Assembly (NCBI GenBank): GCA_902729315.2
Contig: LR746269.1
Location: 6,658,231-6,722,230 of the forward strand
Reading direction: 5' to 3'
From: Spirodela intermedia
Taxonomy: Eukaryota; Streptophyta; Magnoliopsida; Alismatales; Araceae
Length of the DNA: 64,000 bases
Part shown: in pieces, positions 34,199 to 47,400 of the stretch
Layout: each line of letters starts with the position of its first letter
How positions within the stretch are numbered: the stretch's first letter is position 1
Notes under the pieces: model-generated
Databases searched by the model: none
What the model saw: only the letters and a program-made list of their open reading frames with translations
What the model was told of the DNA's origin: nothing
Program-made: the position numbers and the translations under genes

Positions 34199-34238
<40 letters not shown>
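34199..34238 (+). repeat. (GA)n tract in the CIP7-like leader
   Basis: About 19 units, followed directly by a CAG-rich stretch (34243-34315). Both lie in the predicted untranslated leader. Confidence 0.95.
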
Positions 34239-34240
<2 letters not shown>

Positions 34241-34935
34241 GCAGGAGCAGCAGCAGCAGTAGCGGCTGAGCAGGAACAGCAGCAGTGGCGGCTGAGCAGC
34301 AACAGCAGCAGCATACTGCATTTCGTCGGATCTGGTGAGCGCTCATGCTCTTCTCCATTTTGCGGTTGGTATCACCCGGGGCGTATTTTTCTCGTGTTAT
34401 GTTCACTCTTTGTCGATCTAAAGTTGGAGGGAGGGGGAGGGCCCAATGAGAGTTAGGCTGCGGGAGCGTTCTTTTTTGTTTTGTATGCCGCGTTTATGTC
34501 TCTTCGGCTTGTCCGAGCATGCTCCAATTCGGTTATTTTCAGGCGTAGTAACCCTGCCAAATGAGTGGTCGAAGATGGGATTATTTGGGCGAATGTAACT
34601 TTTTGCTGAGGTCTAGCAATGCGATTGTTAGTGAGCTGAGATTTTTTCTCCTTTTAATACTCCTGTTGCAGTTTTTCAGTTAGATTCTCGCGTTCTCTCC
34701 AAACTTCCTCCCACACCGCACACCCTTTCTTTGGGTTTATTTTTCAGAGTGTGTGATAATGAAATTCGAGCGGACTTATAATTTTGCAGCCTGATTGGTT
34801 GTTTCTCGTCGATCTTGATCAACTTGGGCCATTTCGGGCTTCACATATAAGTAGTGGAGAGGGATCGTTCCATGTTGAGCCGTACCTGAAGAAGTCCAAG
34901 CTTTATTTCTGTGGGTTTCAAGGATTCAAAACAAG

Positions 34936-37506
34936 ATGGAGGGAGAAATAGATGCCAATTCTGTTCTGGACGTTGCCGTATTTCACACGATGGTGGACAA
35001 TAATAGGTGAGTCTATTGTGAACTTTCGTCTGTAATTTTTCTTTTTTATTCTCGTTATTTGGACCATTTTCCTGGCTAAAGTACGGGAAAAAGATGGAAA
35101 TGACTCTTGATTTATTGGTCCACGACTAAACTCTAGGCGTGAATAATTATCAGGTAGCTAATAATCAAACTGTGCCTCATCTTTTCTGGCCGGTTAGTGT
35201 GATATATTGAAGCTTTGTTAAGCTTGATTTTTCTAAGTCTTTCATGAATTCATTACTTGCGTAAAAGCAAGAGTTGCACTCTGTCATCTGAGGCTAGAAT
35301 CGATTGATCTCCTCGCGCGGAGGAAATGTACAAAGAAATAAGGGGAAGAAATGTATAAAGGCCGCCCCAGGAATCCTTTTTTTTTTTTCTCTCAAAGTTA
35401 TTTTGTTTGCATGCTAGAAGGACTGTTATTGATTCGTACCTCTTATATACTATGAAAAAACCGGTTTTAGATTCTCTTTTCTTTCATTGCTTGGGTAGTT
35501 TTGGTGATCTGAGTTAATTCCTTCCTTGGTTTACATGCTCCACTGACGTGGTAGACTCTCCTTTAGTTAGTTATTTGTATAAAACTCTTTTCTTATTATT
35601 TCATGTTTTTTTTTTGTACTACCCACTTCAATATTTTTTTTTAAAAAAAGATGGAAGTAATTTTCCTACAGGTATGATGCCACAATCTGCAGCAAAGGAA
35701 AATCCGAAAAAATATCTTCCGGTTGTCTGGATATCTTAGCATTACATTTGCCAGAAGCAAAAGATGCATATTCTAAACATCTGACCGATAGCTTTAAGCT
35801 TGAGTTGGTTGGAGTGACGAAGAGCTGTCCCTGGTTTACCAAATCCACTGTTTCAAGGTATGCACCCCATATAGGCATCTTACTCCATATGTCTATCCAT
35901 AATCTCACTTTCACGTTCATCTGAGACGGTATCATGAATCCTTTTTCAGCTTCTTGTATCTAGTAAATTCGTCTGAATTGCTAAGAAGTGTCAATTCAAT
36001 TCAAAATGAGATTTCTCAGTTACAAGATACGAGGAAGTGCCATCTTGCCCTGTATACCGAGGTATTATTGTTTTTTGTTCTGCATAAATTTATTTTCCAA
36101 CTTATAATGATTGTTTCTGCTAAATTTTTTCCCATTTGCCAGGATCTTCTGAATCATCCATCAGGTGTCCTAGGAGGTGTGTCCTTTTATCTGTTTACTT
36201 TTCGTTGACGATCTCTAGTTTCTGTAAATGCACCTATATGCATGTCAGATCTGTGCACAGATAGAGTGGCATAAATTTGTAGTTTTTAATTCATAGTACT
36301 GTTTTTTTGTCTACAGACATAATGGCTTGATATCTATTAGTCTATATTTCTCCTCTGTTCCTAGGTCGTTGACTGCTAGAGAGGAACCGAATATTTTATC
36401 GTCATATTCCATGCACATAGTTTAGTTGAAAGAGAAAGAGCATTTACTCGAAGGTAGGAAATATGACAGGAATGGAGGGGAAGTCTGAGATGCCTGCTCA
36501 TGAGCAGGATGACAGAATTCATAATGCATGCTTTGGCTGGAAGTTAAGTGGCATGGAACCACTCAAAATATTGTTTACTTGTGGACTGATAGAGCCTTGC
36601 TTGTTGATTATTGATAACGTATGGAGTGTGAAAATGGCATTTGATGTTGTCAAATGTAGAGTACTTTCATTCATTATAACTAGTTGACTTTTGCTTAGCT
36701 CTTGGACGCCACCTCAATTTTGATGCGTTTTAAGTTTTTTTTTCTCTGAGCATGTAACATAGATATCTTTCTCTCTTGTAGTAGATGATTGGAACTTGAT
36801 GGAGGTGGGCTTCAAGCCAAAAGTAAGTGTGATTCCTAAGGTTTTTAATTCAAACTCACTTGTATTTGCTCACAAGAGGACCATTACTACAAACTTTTCA
36901 GGTCAAAGTTGAGACCACAACAGCTGATGCTACGAAGTATGCAACTTTCTCTTTGTCTTTACCTTGATTTGTTGACTATTTGTAAGTTTTTAAAGATAAT
37001 TGGTATTATATCCAGGAACGAGTTGCTATGGGCTATCGAACGAAGGCTTAGGGCATTAAGGCAAACAGTTTCGGCTACTCTAAATCAAGCTCTGGGTACT
37101 GCCGCTTCCACCAAACTAATTTCGGATGTAGCAGCATTCTGTCAATACTTTGGAGCAAAAGATATGGGGTACTGTCCTTTGCCTGAAAGACAGGAGAACA
37201 TGGGCAGAGACTGTCCATCAACTTTTCTTTCTCTACCATATTCCCATATGTACTTATTCCTCGCCTTTGTAACTTCCTGTTTTTAGAATCTCGTTTAATG
37301 GTCATGTAATTCGATTGGAAACCTAATCGAATGATCTCATTCTGAGTTTTCTGAATGTGATTCCATCGTATCTCCCTTCTCTGTGAAGACTTTTATTTTA
37401 CAAAACTACTTGTGGCCTACTTAAAGAGTCTTTTTACCATTGAAGTCTGTTTCTTCCTTATTTGCCGCAGGCAGAATGTTAGCGAGTTCTGAAACTGTTT
37501 TGTTCT

Positions 37507-37543
<37 letters not shown>

Positions 37544-40451
37544 CCACCCCGCCCCCCCTCCAATGTCTGTTTATTAAACCCACTCTCTTTCAGCCATGCA
37601 TTTTGAAGGGTTCATCAGCTCTGAAAGTTAATATTTTTATTTTTTCTCTGCAGGAATTCCTTGCTGAAATATTTGGAATTGAACTCTAGCGAGCGTTTTT
37701 CTGATGTTTCAGATCAGCAATCAGCATTGCCACGTGATATGTTGAGCAGCAATGGGAAAATAACAGATGAGACCTCTCAGCCAGCTTCACCAAGTTTTAC
37801 AGAGAAATTTGTTAAACATGGCCTTTCTCCAGGCGACGTTGTACAGGCTGAGCAACAGAATCCATCAGAAAGTGGCGGGTCTTCCGAATCTTGTGACGAA
37901 CATCAGTTCCCCATTGAGAGAAGTCATCCACTTAAAAGATCTGGATCACAGAGAAGATCAGCATCACCTATGCGGCGGATCCAAATAGGAAGATCTGGAT
38001 CACGTAGGTCAGCGGCTATTGCCATCAAGAGCTTAAATTACTTCGCAACAAGGGAGAGAACAGTCCACAACATGGACACTGATGGAAAGAACAGTGATGA
38101 TGACGAATCTGATCAGTCCTCAAGAAACCACATAACCTCCGCGAATAAAATGACTGTGCAAAATGCGATTAATATATTTGAAAGCAAACAAAAAGATCAA
38201 AGCTTGATTTTTTACAAGAATGTTTCGGATGATGCAGCTTCTACTGCTAACAAGTCTCTTCTAAGAAGATGGAGTGCAGGTATGTGTGATTACAACAACC
38301 ATGAGGCACACCTAAACAACAATCCACTTCCTGCAGCAGAGGAGGAGAATGTGTCTGAAATGAAGCCAGAGCCGAACATTGCCATTTTTTACCAAAGCAA
38401 AGTGGAAGCTCCTGTGGTTGAAAGGTCTCTGATGGAAGGTATAATGACGAGTACTTCAACTAATAACCATGCTCACTTGGATGCGCCTGCAAATAATGGA
38501 CTTCGAATGGGTGCAGGCGAGTGGGCCCAGCAAAACGAAGCTGACATAAACCAAATTCTGTTGAAAATGATGGAGAATAAGCCCTCCGAGTGCTATAGAA
38601 CCACTTTGGAATCTGGTGGGAACAAGGAGACTTGTGGTGAAAAGAGAGGGGATTTCTACAGCCAGTACAAGGAGAAGAGGGATGAGAAGCTTCGATCTGA
38701 AACCTCCAGAAAGAGGGCTGAGAAGGAATTGCAATTCAAAATGATGCAGGAAGCCCTTGATCAGAGGAAAGCAGAAATGCGTTCTAATGCCTTGGGTGCC
38801 CCCGCAATGGTAGATTTATCAGCTCATCCTCAAAAATCGAGGAGGAACTCTTGTCCTCCTGTTTTACCCAAAAAGGAGCCATCAAGATCAGCTGTCTCAA
38901 AGAAGCCAGCAACCAAGTCATCGTCACCAAAACCCGTCACTCACAGTTCATCTCCATCAGCTCCCTCCTCAAGAACAATGGCTGTGGCATCCACTAGAAG
39001 TTCTTCCAGAGCAGTTTCCAGCAGCACACCAATTCTTCGGAAACCTCAACCAGCGCCCACCTCCACCAGCTCTGGCCCCGAGACAGAGAAATCCATGCTT
39101 CGACCGTCAGGCTCGAGTGGGAGCCAAGCTCAGGGCAAAATTGTCGCGAGGAGCAAGGAAAATAAGAAGCAGAGTTCACTGAGCGGCAGGAGAATCACAA
39201 GAACGAAGGTTTCAGCTCAGGGAAACGAGATAAATGAAGTTCTAGCCAAGGCTGATTCACGCAGCAAGGTTACTAAGAAGAGCAGTGTGGTGCCAGTGGA
39301 AGCGAAGCCATTCTTGAAGAAGGGTGGTCTCAGATCAGTAACACCAACGGCACTACCTCCTCAGTCTGATGGCTCCCTGAGAACCAGTGAGAATCTTGCG
39401 CAAGAAGAGATGAAAGATCCTGCCATGGGCATGGCTGAGGCAGTTCTTCAACCATCCGAGGAGGTTTCAACGCAAGCAACAACTAGTAATGGTGAAAATT
39501 CTGAAACAGAGGATCTGGGTCCTGCTCCTGATGTGGGTCTCAGTGTCATAAAGCTTCCAGTACTCTTCTCTGAGAAGAACCAACCTGGTGAAGAAGAGAC
39601 AGAAACAGGCCACCAGGGGTCGTCTGAGGCTTGTGGCAGCTCCATGGCGCAGGCTGCATCTTCAGCTATCATACCGGTGGCGCCACCTAGCCCTCTCTCA
39701 CTGCATTCGGAGATGATTGAGTGGGGCAATGCCGAAAAACCGCCGGCATTAGTGTATCACAAGGAGCCGCCAAAGGGGTTGAGGAGGCTCTTTATGTTTG
39801 GTCAGAAGAGAAAGGGAGATGTGAATGCTCTCAGTCGCTCCACTCCCTGTGTGTTCTCCAAAGGACTTGGAGATACAGAGGAGGGCAAGTCTGCGAGCAA
39901 GAGAGCCGTGGATGCCCAAGAAGAAGGCCTCGGACAGCAGAAGACGGTGTCTAGCGGGGAAAGCATGGACTCCTGCGCTGCCTCTGACTTTTTTCCAGGT
40001 ACAGACCCATCAAAATTTCTTCCTTTTTTTCATTAATTTAATATTATTTATATACATATATTCATAAGAAAGGTCGAAAAAGGTTTTATGGGCCAAGAAA
40101 ATACTCTCTCCAGACTAGGGATGGCCTTTCATCTGGGCTTTGACGAATCTTCGCTATGACTGCAGCCCAATCGAGCGCAGGAGACCTCCCGCTGCTGAAT
40201 CCATCCAAGCTGAGAGAAGGAAGCCCGTCATCTGCTGTGGTCTCGACAAGAGGTAACCCTTTCTTACCGTGCTACTAAATATCGAAAAGAATAGCTTCCT
40301 TTTTTAGTAAGATGCTGACTTGGTATCAGTTTCTTCTTCCCAAACGACTGGTTCTCTATTTGCTGCAGCTACCCGGTCCTTCTTCTCTCTCTCGGCATTC
40401 AGGAGCAGTAGATCGAGCGAGACGAAGCTCCGGTTATGTGGGAATCATTGA
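34936..40451 (+). CDS. COP1-interacting protein-like (CIP7-related) protein
   Basis: Ten exons, 34936..35006, 35672..35857, 35950..36061, 36143..36176, 36782..36822, 36902..36936, 37016..37168, 37654..39998, 40166..40252 and 40369..40451, give 1048 residues. The first 210 residues form the conserved N-terminal domain of this family: VFHTMVDNNRYDATICSKG, the PWFTKSTVSSFLYLV strip, EISQLQDTRKCHLALY, WNLMEVGFKPKVK and the helix ELLWAIERRLRALRQTV. The large eighth exon encodes a Ser/Pro-rich, probably disordered region with basic RRS clusters. It has one coiled-coil stretch, about residues 546-590 (KEKRDEKLRSETSRKRAEKE). The end RSFFSLSAFRSSRSSETK is the family C-terminal motif. Relatives include Arabidopsis CIP7, a COP1-binding nuclear positive regulator of light-regulated genes. 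Function here is inferred by family. All introns are GT-AG. Confidence 0.9.
37509..37541. repeat. (CT)n microsatellite in intron 7 of the CIP7-like gene
   Basis: About 16 perfect CT units lie 110 bp before the acceptor of the large eighth exon. Confidence 0.95.
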
Positions 40452-40827
40452 AGAGGCCTCGGACGTTGTTGATTGCATCGTGCGCAGTTCTTCTGTAGAT
40501 CCCCCGCTGCCCAGAAAGAAGGAAGAAAAAAAAGCGTTGACCTTCTTAGAGATCTATGCCGTCGTTGAGTCCGAGCACTGAAGGTGATTCAGAATGCATT
40601 CCAGCAAGATCCTCTCTTGGAGGGTCGATCTCCCTGTTTGATGGACTGTAAATGAGAATGCATTCTTGGAATGACTTTTTAGGGAGTCGTCTCCTTCTCG
40701 AGTTCCTTCGACAAATCGAAAAGCTTCTTCTCTCTGTCGGGGGGGCGAGCGGGGTGGAGAAGATCTGGAGATTTCGATCAGGAATCCGGTTCCACAGGAT
40801 GCATTCTAGAGATGACTATTCAGGAAT

Positions 40828-40882
<55 letters not shown>

Positions 40883-41185
40883 CTCTTTTCACCTGCCCAT
40901 CTAACCCTGTCATTTGATCCCTTCAACCGGAAGAACGAACGACATATTCTCTCTCTTCTCTGCAATTCATTCCACACGGAGAAAGCTCGGCTCTATCGCC
41001 CGTAGCTGTGCCAAACATCACCCTTCGTGGGCTTACACGACTGAAACCACGCCGCACAATAACTCCACGGAGTAGCAGGAGGGACCATCTTCTCTCACAA
41101 AAGCTTTTCCCTATGTTGGCGATGATAACTACAATGATCACGATCTTCTTCTTCTCTCTTCTTTCTTCTTTCTTCTTCTTGTGGG
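40452..41185. other. Convergent intergenic region
   Basis: This holds the 3' ends of the CIP7-like gene (plus) and the LURP-one-related gene (minus). GATGCATTC-type words recur at about 40593, 40655 and 40799 in short related segments. A (CT)n tract of about 22 units lies at 40830-40874. No gene is seen. Confidence 0.5.
40830..40874. repeat. (CT)n microsatellite
   Basis: About 22 units in the convergent intergenic region, ending in CTAT steps. Confidence 0.95.
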
Positions 41186-41834
41186 TCACCGAGAACCGAG
41201 CATCTGCTCGAGGAGGAGGACGATGGCCATGGCCACGGTGGCGTCGAAGCAAGGCTGGACCACCAGGCTGAACACGTCAGCTCCCAGCCCTACCCCGTGA
41301 GGCCCTTTCTTCCGCCGTATCTCCGCCACGCGCCGCCGCTCCTCGTCGTACACATGGCACGTCCGCCGAGCGTACGAGCCCTCCACGTCATACACCCCAC
41401 CACCCCACGTCACCCTCGCCAGCGCCTTCGAGGGCAAGACGTGGACGCGCTTCCTCACCGAGAGCTCCTGCTTCGCCCCCTCCCCCTCGTAGACCAGCCA
41501 TGTCTCCCGCCAGCACAGCTTCTGCAGTTTCCGCTAAGTGGGTGAGTCGGAAGACGATCGTTATTGAACTCGACGACGACTCGGGTTCTTCTCTTACCTT
41601 CCGGCGGGCCGTCAGGAGCGCCTTCCCGGCACCGTTCATGAGGACGATCCCCCCGGCGGCGCCACCGTAGTCGTCCACGCGGAACACAAGGTCCCCCTTC
41701 CCGTCGAAGGCTGTGAAGCCGTCGAAGTTGAAGAGCAGCGACTTCCTCCACACCGTAAGCGCCACCGCCTCTCCCCCGCCGGCGACCGGCGGTGCCGCCT
41801 CCACGCCGGCGGCGCTGGGGTGCACCTTCGCCAT
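41186..41834 (-). CDS. LURP-one-related (LOR) protein
   Basis: Two exons, 41598..41834 and 41186..41521, give 190 residues. The protein has the family pattern LTVWRKSLLFNFDGFTAFD, DLVFRVDDYG, IVLMNGAGKALLTARRKKL and CWRETWLVYEGEG, then ADVFSLVVQPCFDATVAMAI near the end, followed by LLLEQMLGSR. LOR proteins have a Tubby-C-terminal-like beta barrel around a central hydrophobic helix, here the VAMAIVLLLEQML segment. LURP1 itself is needed for basal defence against Hyaloperonospora in Arabidopsis; most members are uncharacterised. Length is typical for the group. The coding DNA is GC-rich. A long CT tract, read as GA on the gene strand (41861-41905), sits immediately upstream of the ATG and is probably part of the 5' UTR. 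Confidence 0.92.
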
Positions 41835-41854
41835 CTCCTCTATCTACCCCTCTC

Positions 41855-41860
<6 letters not shown>

Positions 41861-41905
<45 letters not shown>
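41861..41905 (-). repeat. (GA)n tract in the LURP-one-related leader
   Basis: About 22 CT units on the plus strand, GA on the gene strand, starting 27 bp upstream of the LURP-one-related ATG. Confidence 0.95.
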
Positions 41906-41909
<4 letters not shown>

Positions 41910-42172
41910 GAAGTTTGAGCTACGGTGGGGTGGGTTTATGTATGTGGCTGTGTGTGAGAATATCAAGTGGTAGCGTTAGAGATTAACGGTTGGGGTGTCT
42001 GATTAGGACAAGACCTCTCTATTCTCGTGGGGGAGATCAAATTGGTGGCTGCCGGTTTGCCACGTGTTTGGTGATCTCATCTGATTGGCCGGTGTGGCCG
42101 CCGTCCCCCCCTTGGGCGGTACGTCTAATCTCCATCTTCCTCTCAGGGGGCGGCCATTTAAAAACGTTAGAT

Positions 42173-42182
42173 AGAGAGAGGG

Positions 42183-42222
<40 letters not shown>

Positions 42223-42225
42223 AGA
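42173..42225. repeat. (GA)n microsatellite
   Basis: Two interrupted runs of GA with GGAGA breaks in the divergent region between the LURP-one-related and GOLD-domain genes. Confidence 0.95.
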
Positions 42226-42512
42226 TCTTCCATCTAATGACGAAGTTCTGTCACGGTGGACGTCTTGTTCTTATCAACTCCCATGCAGACTCATGTGCCC
42301 GTACTCTTGAAGAGGCTGTGTAGTCGACGTAGAACTAGCACTAGAGAGAGAGAGAGAGAGAGAACTCTAGAGAGAGCTGTTACATATTATTACGACGACT
42401 TACCACGACGAGGTCTCCTTCTAGGCAAGTTCCATCGCACGTAGACGGAGGGGGGAGAGCGGGATGATGGAAGTAAACGATACGTCGTGATCAGTCTAGT
42501 TGAGAGATAGAT

Positions 42513-42514
<2 letters not shown>

Positions 42515-42557
<43 letters not shown>
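42515..42557. repeat. (AT)n microsatellite
   Basis: About 21 AT units, flanked by GATA steps on the left and followed shortly by a GA tract at 42585-42601. Confidence 0.95.
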
Positions 42558-42560
<3 letters not shown>

Positions 42561-43220
42561 CAATCATCTCTCTCTATATATAGCGAGAGAGAGAGAGAGA
42601 GCACAGACCAAGTCAGCAGCTTTGAGATCAGATCCGCAAGGCGAGCTTCAAGTTCGAGAAGAAGAAGACCCATCATCTCTCTCTCTTGTCTCTCTTATAT
42701 CTATCTATCTCTCTCTCTAACCGGAGTGACGACTGGTCGATAACCCGATGCGCACGCATCAACGGCCGCGGCGCTAATATTCAACGGCGTCTATAATTTT
42801 TAATATCACCGCCCATTGCTTCTCGTCCCATGACGGAGCTACCCACAAACTAATATATTTATACATGTACCTTTCACTTAGAGGCTCCCTTAAACAGAGT
42901 CGTCGGTTATTAGGAGCAGCGGGCCCGCACCACGTCTCTTTCGGGCCTGTCCGGGCTGGGCCCATTGACGATTCCATGGGCAATATTAAAGTAAAAAGGC
43001 CGATGGGCTTGACAGGCCGGATCGTACGGGCTGACTAAGCTACTGGGCCCATACAAATCGGCCCGAATTAATATTTTTGACGCGGGGTCGAAGTCAACCA
43101 TTTTTATGGGCCTCTTTTCTTCGATGCGGCCCGCACCATCCTTCCTATTTTATATATTATGGGCTCAATGATTGCCAGCTTTTTAATTGGCCAGTGGCAG
43201 GCCCGAAGATGACTCACTTT

Positions 43221-43257
<37 letters not shown>

Positions 43258-44401
43258 ATCGGCGTTTTTTCTAAACAGCAATAATAGAATGGTAATAATA
43301 AAAATAGTGATTATTTTAACGGATAATAATTATATAAAATACGTCAGCCATACAATTACCTCGCTTTCACGCACCCATTAAATATATTTAATGGTATTTC
43401 ATTTTAAATATGCATAAATAAATACCCACATGCGCAAATTGATCCATAATTAAAAAAAGCTATAAAAAATGTTGAAAAATCTAGAACATGGGCTGCAATA
43501 AACCATTTGCATTTCACATAAGCGTGCTCTCATTCTTACTAATACCCTAAAAAGTTATAATATGGAGGGGCTAATACGCAAATAAAAACTTTAAGCAGGA
43601 AAGTGAGCATCATTGGGTTATTTTTTTAAAAATATTTATATTGTATTTTTTAAAATGTAAGACTTTTTACGATGTGACGTATTGTTCAGCTATGATTAGA
43701 AATTGTTGACTTACCCCTGGGAGGAGGATGAAGAGATCGGGGCGATCCGGACGATCCGACCCTGCCGAGTCGCCGATCCATCCGAGTCCGGGTCCCCGGT
43801 ATCTGGCGGAGAATCTTCCGTTTGGCCGAATGACATCGCGGAGGGATCCACCGACACGACAATCAGTCCCCTTCCTCTCTCGTTCTGAATTTCCCTTTGC
43901 TTTCTTCGCTCGATCGATCCCCCGCGCTGCCGCTGCAGCCGTGGATCGATCGACGGTGATCAGCTAGGGTTTCGATCATCTTTACGGATTTGCCCCAGTG
44001 AGCTCGGCATCTCGAGGGGGACGTCAGCAGATCCGGGTGGAAGACGGGAAGGCATCTTACGGCGCGCTGCGTCTGGTCCGGTGCGGTCGCTGCTCCCGTA
44101 CGAGTGGCTTGCCGTGACGAAGAGGTCAACGCCGAGGGGGCTCCCGTCCCTCTGGGATGGATGGGCATTTGATGGTTAATGGACATTCTCCGTTAAACCA
44201 ATAGGATGATCTCCACCCGCCCCCCGACCCCCCTTCTCTAGTGGTAGCGTTTGGGACTGCCGTGATCTTGTCCCCGTCGAGAAGCCTCCTTGCTCCTCTT
44301 TTTTCTCGGGCGTAGTGGAGACCTCTCGAAGCAGAGGGGTTGCAGATCGAGGAATCGGACGGGGGGAGATCGCAGGTGGCTGAAGTGTTGCTCGTGGAGG
44401 G

Positions 44402-47400
44402 ATGAATTCCTCGGTGGAGGGGCTGGTGCCGATTACCCGGGCCTTCTTGTCGCGTTACTACGACAAGTACCCATTCTCCCCAATCTCCGATGATGTTACA
44501 CGGCTGACCAGCGAGCTCCGGATTCTCTCTGGCGTCTTTGAGAAGGATTTTTGTCTCACTCCTGGTAAATAATGATCAATATCGTTTTGTCTAAAAAGTG
44601 AGATTTTATGGAATTCAATTCCCGATAGTTTTACTTATCTGTTGTTCAGTATATCCCGCAGTTTCACAAATGGGGTGGTTTTGATAATCATTTTTTCCGC
44701 GTGACTAACTGGCATATTACTTGGAAAAATAAATCTCCTGGGACAGAAAATCTATCCCAGAGAATTTAAAACTTTTCTGGAGTTTGATGTTCATGCTATT
44801 AGGAACATGATGCTTTACAGGCAATGTTGCGAACCTCAGATAAGTAACTGGTCATGGCCTGCAAATGGAATGCTTGTCAGTACAGTCATGTTGTTGATTC
44901 TTTCCTTGTGCGCCACTTTTTAGGTTCTCCAATCAATTGCCGATTTTCATTCATTAACAATTGTCCTAAAATTTTATTTTCTTGGTTTTTGTTAGGCATG
45001 TTGGTTTGTTTAGTATGGGACTGGCTTATCAAACGTGCGGAATGTTCAGTCGGATACGATACTTTTCAGAAGGAAGCGAAACAACTTTTGTGTCATGTGA
45101 TATTGATAATCGACACCTGCCTTTTTATTTCTGCACAATAAAATTACTGCCGTTAGAATCTTAGAATGAAAATTTCTGCTCCAGACTGTTTCATGAAGTA
45201 ATCCAATAACTTTCTGGATTGTCTAAATGATGTTGAATTACATGCTTTCTAGATCAAACATATACGTAAATGATAAGAAGAAGTTAAATTGGTCTTCAGC
45301 ATAGATACTATGCTAAGGAAAAGAATACTTCATAAACAATGAACATTAGATTCCCTGAATAATGGTCTACATGATACATGACTTGTGAACGGCAACTCTA
45401 CCTACACAGTCATAGAAAGAAAAGGAGTCAAGTTTATCTTTGAGCACTTTGAGTTCATAAATGGACAAATAGCCATTAGATACTGGTAGGGGAGATATAG
45501 AGGGACCCTTACAAATGTCCGCAATTAGATAATGGGTTTCATTGCTTAAGATTTAAAGTTTGCAATGTAATTCTGATATCCGACGAGGATGACTAGGGCG
45601 GTAGGATTGGAAAGTTTTTCTTGAAATGGTGTTCATTAATGGGCCTTATTGTTTTATCCTAACCATCGAATTTTAAATACATTATTTTTACTATTACATA
45701 GGCTGCTTTTGTGAATATTTCTTGCATTCAAAGTTTAAAAGCTTGAATAGCGAGTGGACTGTTAAATGGAAATAAATCATATTTCACTATTTTCTCCTAT
45801 GCATTTACTTATTTCTCACCTTGCATACTCTTTTCAACTGTGAAAGTTTGAAGAATAATTCATTAATCAATATTTCTTGTTTCGTTTATGCATGTGATTT
45901 TCACTTCATCATCAAAGGTGAAAAAGAATTGATATGTGAAGCAGATTCTCCAGCACCGCACAAATTAGATGAGAATATGTGGAAGAACAGAGAACATATC
46001 GAAGAGATACTCTTCCTGCTTGAGAAATCTCATTGGCCAGGATCAGTATGCTCCGGCTTCTTGTTTGGATATTCCGTCCTTTTCTTTTTGCTTTGAAATT
46101 ATTTGAAATCAGAACGCCTTCCTGACATTATATTAATTTAATCGCCTGTGTTCTGGCTCAGGTTGGGGATTGAAGTTATCATCCTTAAAGTTGTGTTAAA
46201 AGACTTGGGCTTGCTTATATGGTGTACGAATGAATAGCTTTATATGATTAGGCGTTTCTTTGTCCATTTCAGCTGCAACAGCAAGCCACGCCTGAAGATG
46301 CTGCCACTCTTGAAAAGTTTCAGAACATCTTGAAAAACTCTTTGAATACCTTGGAAACGTTCCAATCGAAAAATGCTGCCAATGTATTTAACACAGGTCA
46401 GTGTCAAGTATTTGTGTTTTGATATATTTAAAAGTATACATCGCTCTTAAGCATTAATTTTCCGTATGAGTTTTTCTTTTCCGCTAAAAAAATTGTTTAT
46501 TTCCGCATACAAATAAATGGTAAGTTTGTAAGAGTTGCACTGGCTTTTGTGGGCCAGGTATGTAGCGTTTACCTTCATATAAACTCTCTTACTTCTCATT
46601 TCATGTGTAGACAACCCTCTTTCTTGTACATAGATCACTTTGGTGCCTTGGATAGTCCTTGCATTTTTTTTCTGACCATCTTGTGGATTGATAACTGGTT
46701 ACAACGCAACACAAGTACTGAGAATAAACAATAGTTGGGAAATCTGCTTTTCAGGATGATGAAACTAAGATGCTCACGGATAATAATGTGGACTTGCAAA
46801 TAGATTCTGAATGAACTCTGTCATTAACTTACTAAAGAATGTTCCATAAACTTTATGTTTGCGGGATGGTACTAAATTTTCAAATGCTTTCATGACGCTC
46901 CTTTCACAATTTGATCTAGTTCTTATAAATATATTTTGCAGTGATGACATACATGCCACAAGATTTTCGAGGTTCACTTATCAGACAGCAGAGGGAACGT
47001 TCAGAGAGAAGTAAGCAAGCTGAGGTTGACGCTCTCGTTAGTGCTGGTGGAAGTATACGTGATAGATATGCATTACTTTGGGGGCAGCAAATGGAGAGGT
47101 GTCTTTTCTAGAGTCTCATTCTGTCTTTTTTTTCTTTTAAACTAGATTAACAATTCTGTTCTGCAGTTATATTCCCTGTTTGTTATGTTCTGTTATATAG
47201 ACTCCTCTATTGTTCCTTTCAGGAGAAGACAATTAGCTCAGCTTGGATCTGCAGCTGGTGTCTATAAGACACTTGTTAAATATTTGGTTGGGGTGCCTCA
47301 GGTTTGTCACATGATCGTTCATCAAAGTTTGCCTTTTTTCAGCGGTTAAGTTCTTAAACATCCTGTTCCATGTGGAAGTTTTTTTTACTGTTTATGAAAA

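Larger units (their letters stand above)
33442..34935. other. Promoter and 5' UTR of the CIP7-like gene
   Basis: After the WD40-like stop there are four CACGTG or near-CACGTG cores (about 33425, 33463, 33582, 33615). A TATA box is at 34061. A leader follows with a GA tract at 34199-34238 and CAG-rich sequence at 34243-34315. A leader intron is likely, with donor CTG|GTGAGC at about 34333 and an acceptor such as TTGCAG|CCTG at about 34790. Confidence 0.5.
41835..44401. other. Divergent intergenic region with microsatellites
   Basis: This is the upstream region of the LURP-one-related gene (minus) and of the GOLD-domain gene (plus). It has CT or GA tracts at 41861-41905, 42173-42225, 42345-42363, 42585-42601 and 43225-43254, and (AT)n at 42515-42557. 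A CACGTG core lies at about 42060. The GC-rich 43720-44401 segment is the likely promoter and leader of the GOLD-domain gene. No gene is supported. Confidence 0.5.

Noticed and set aside
43863-44186. Minus-strand frame upstream of the GOLD-domain gene
   Set aside because: It lies in the GC-rich leader of that gene and shows no domain.
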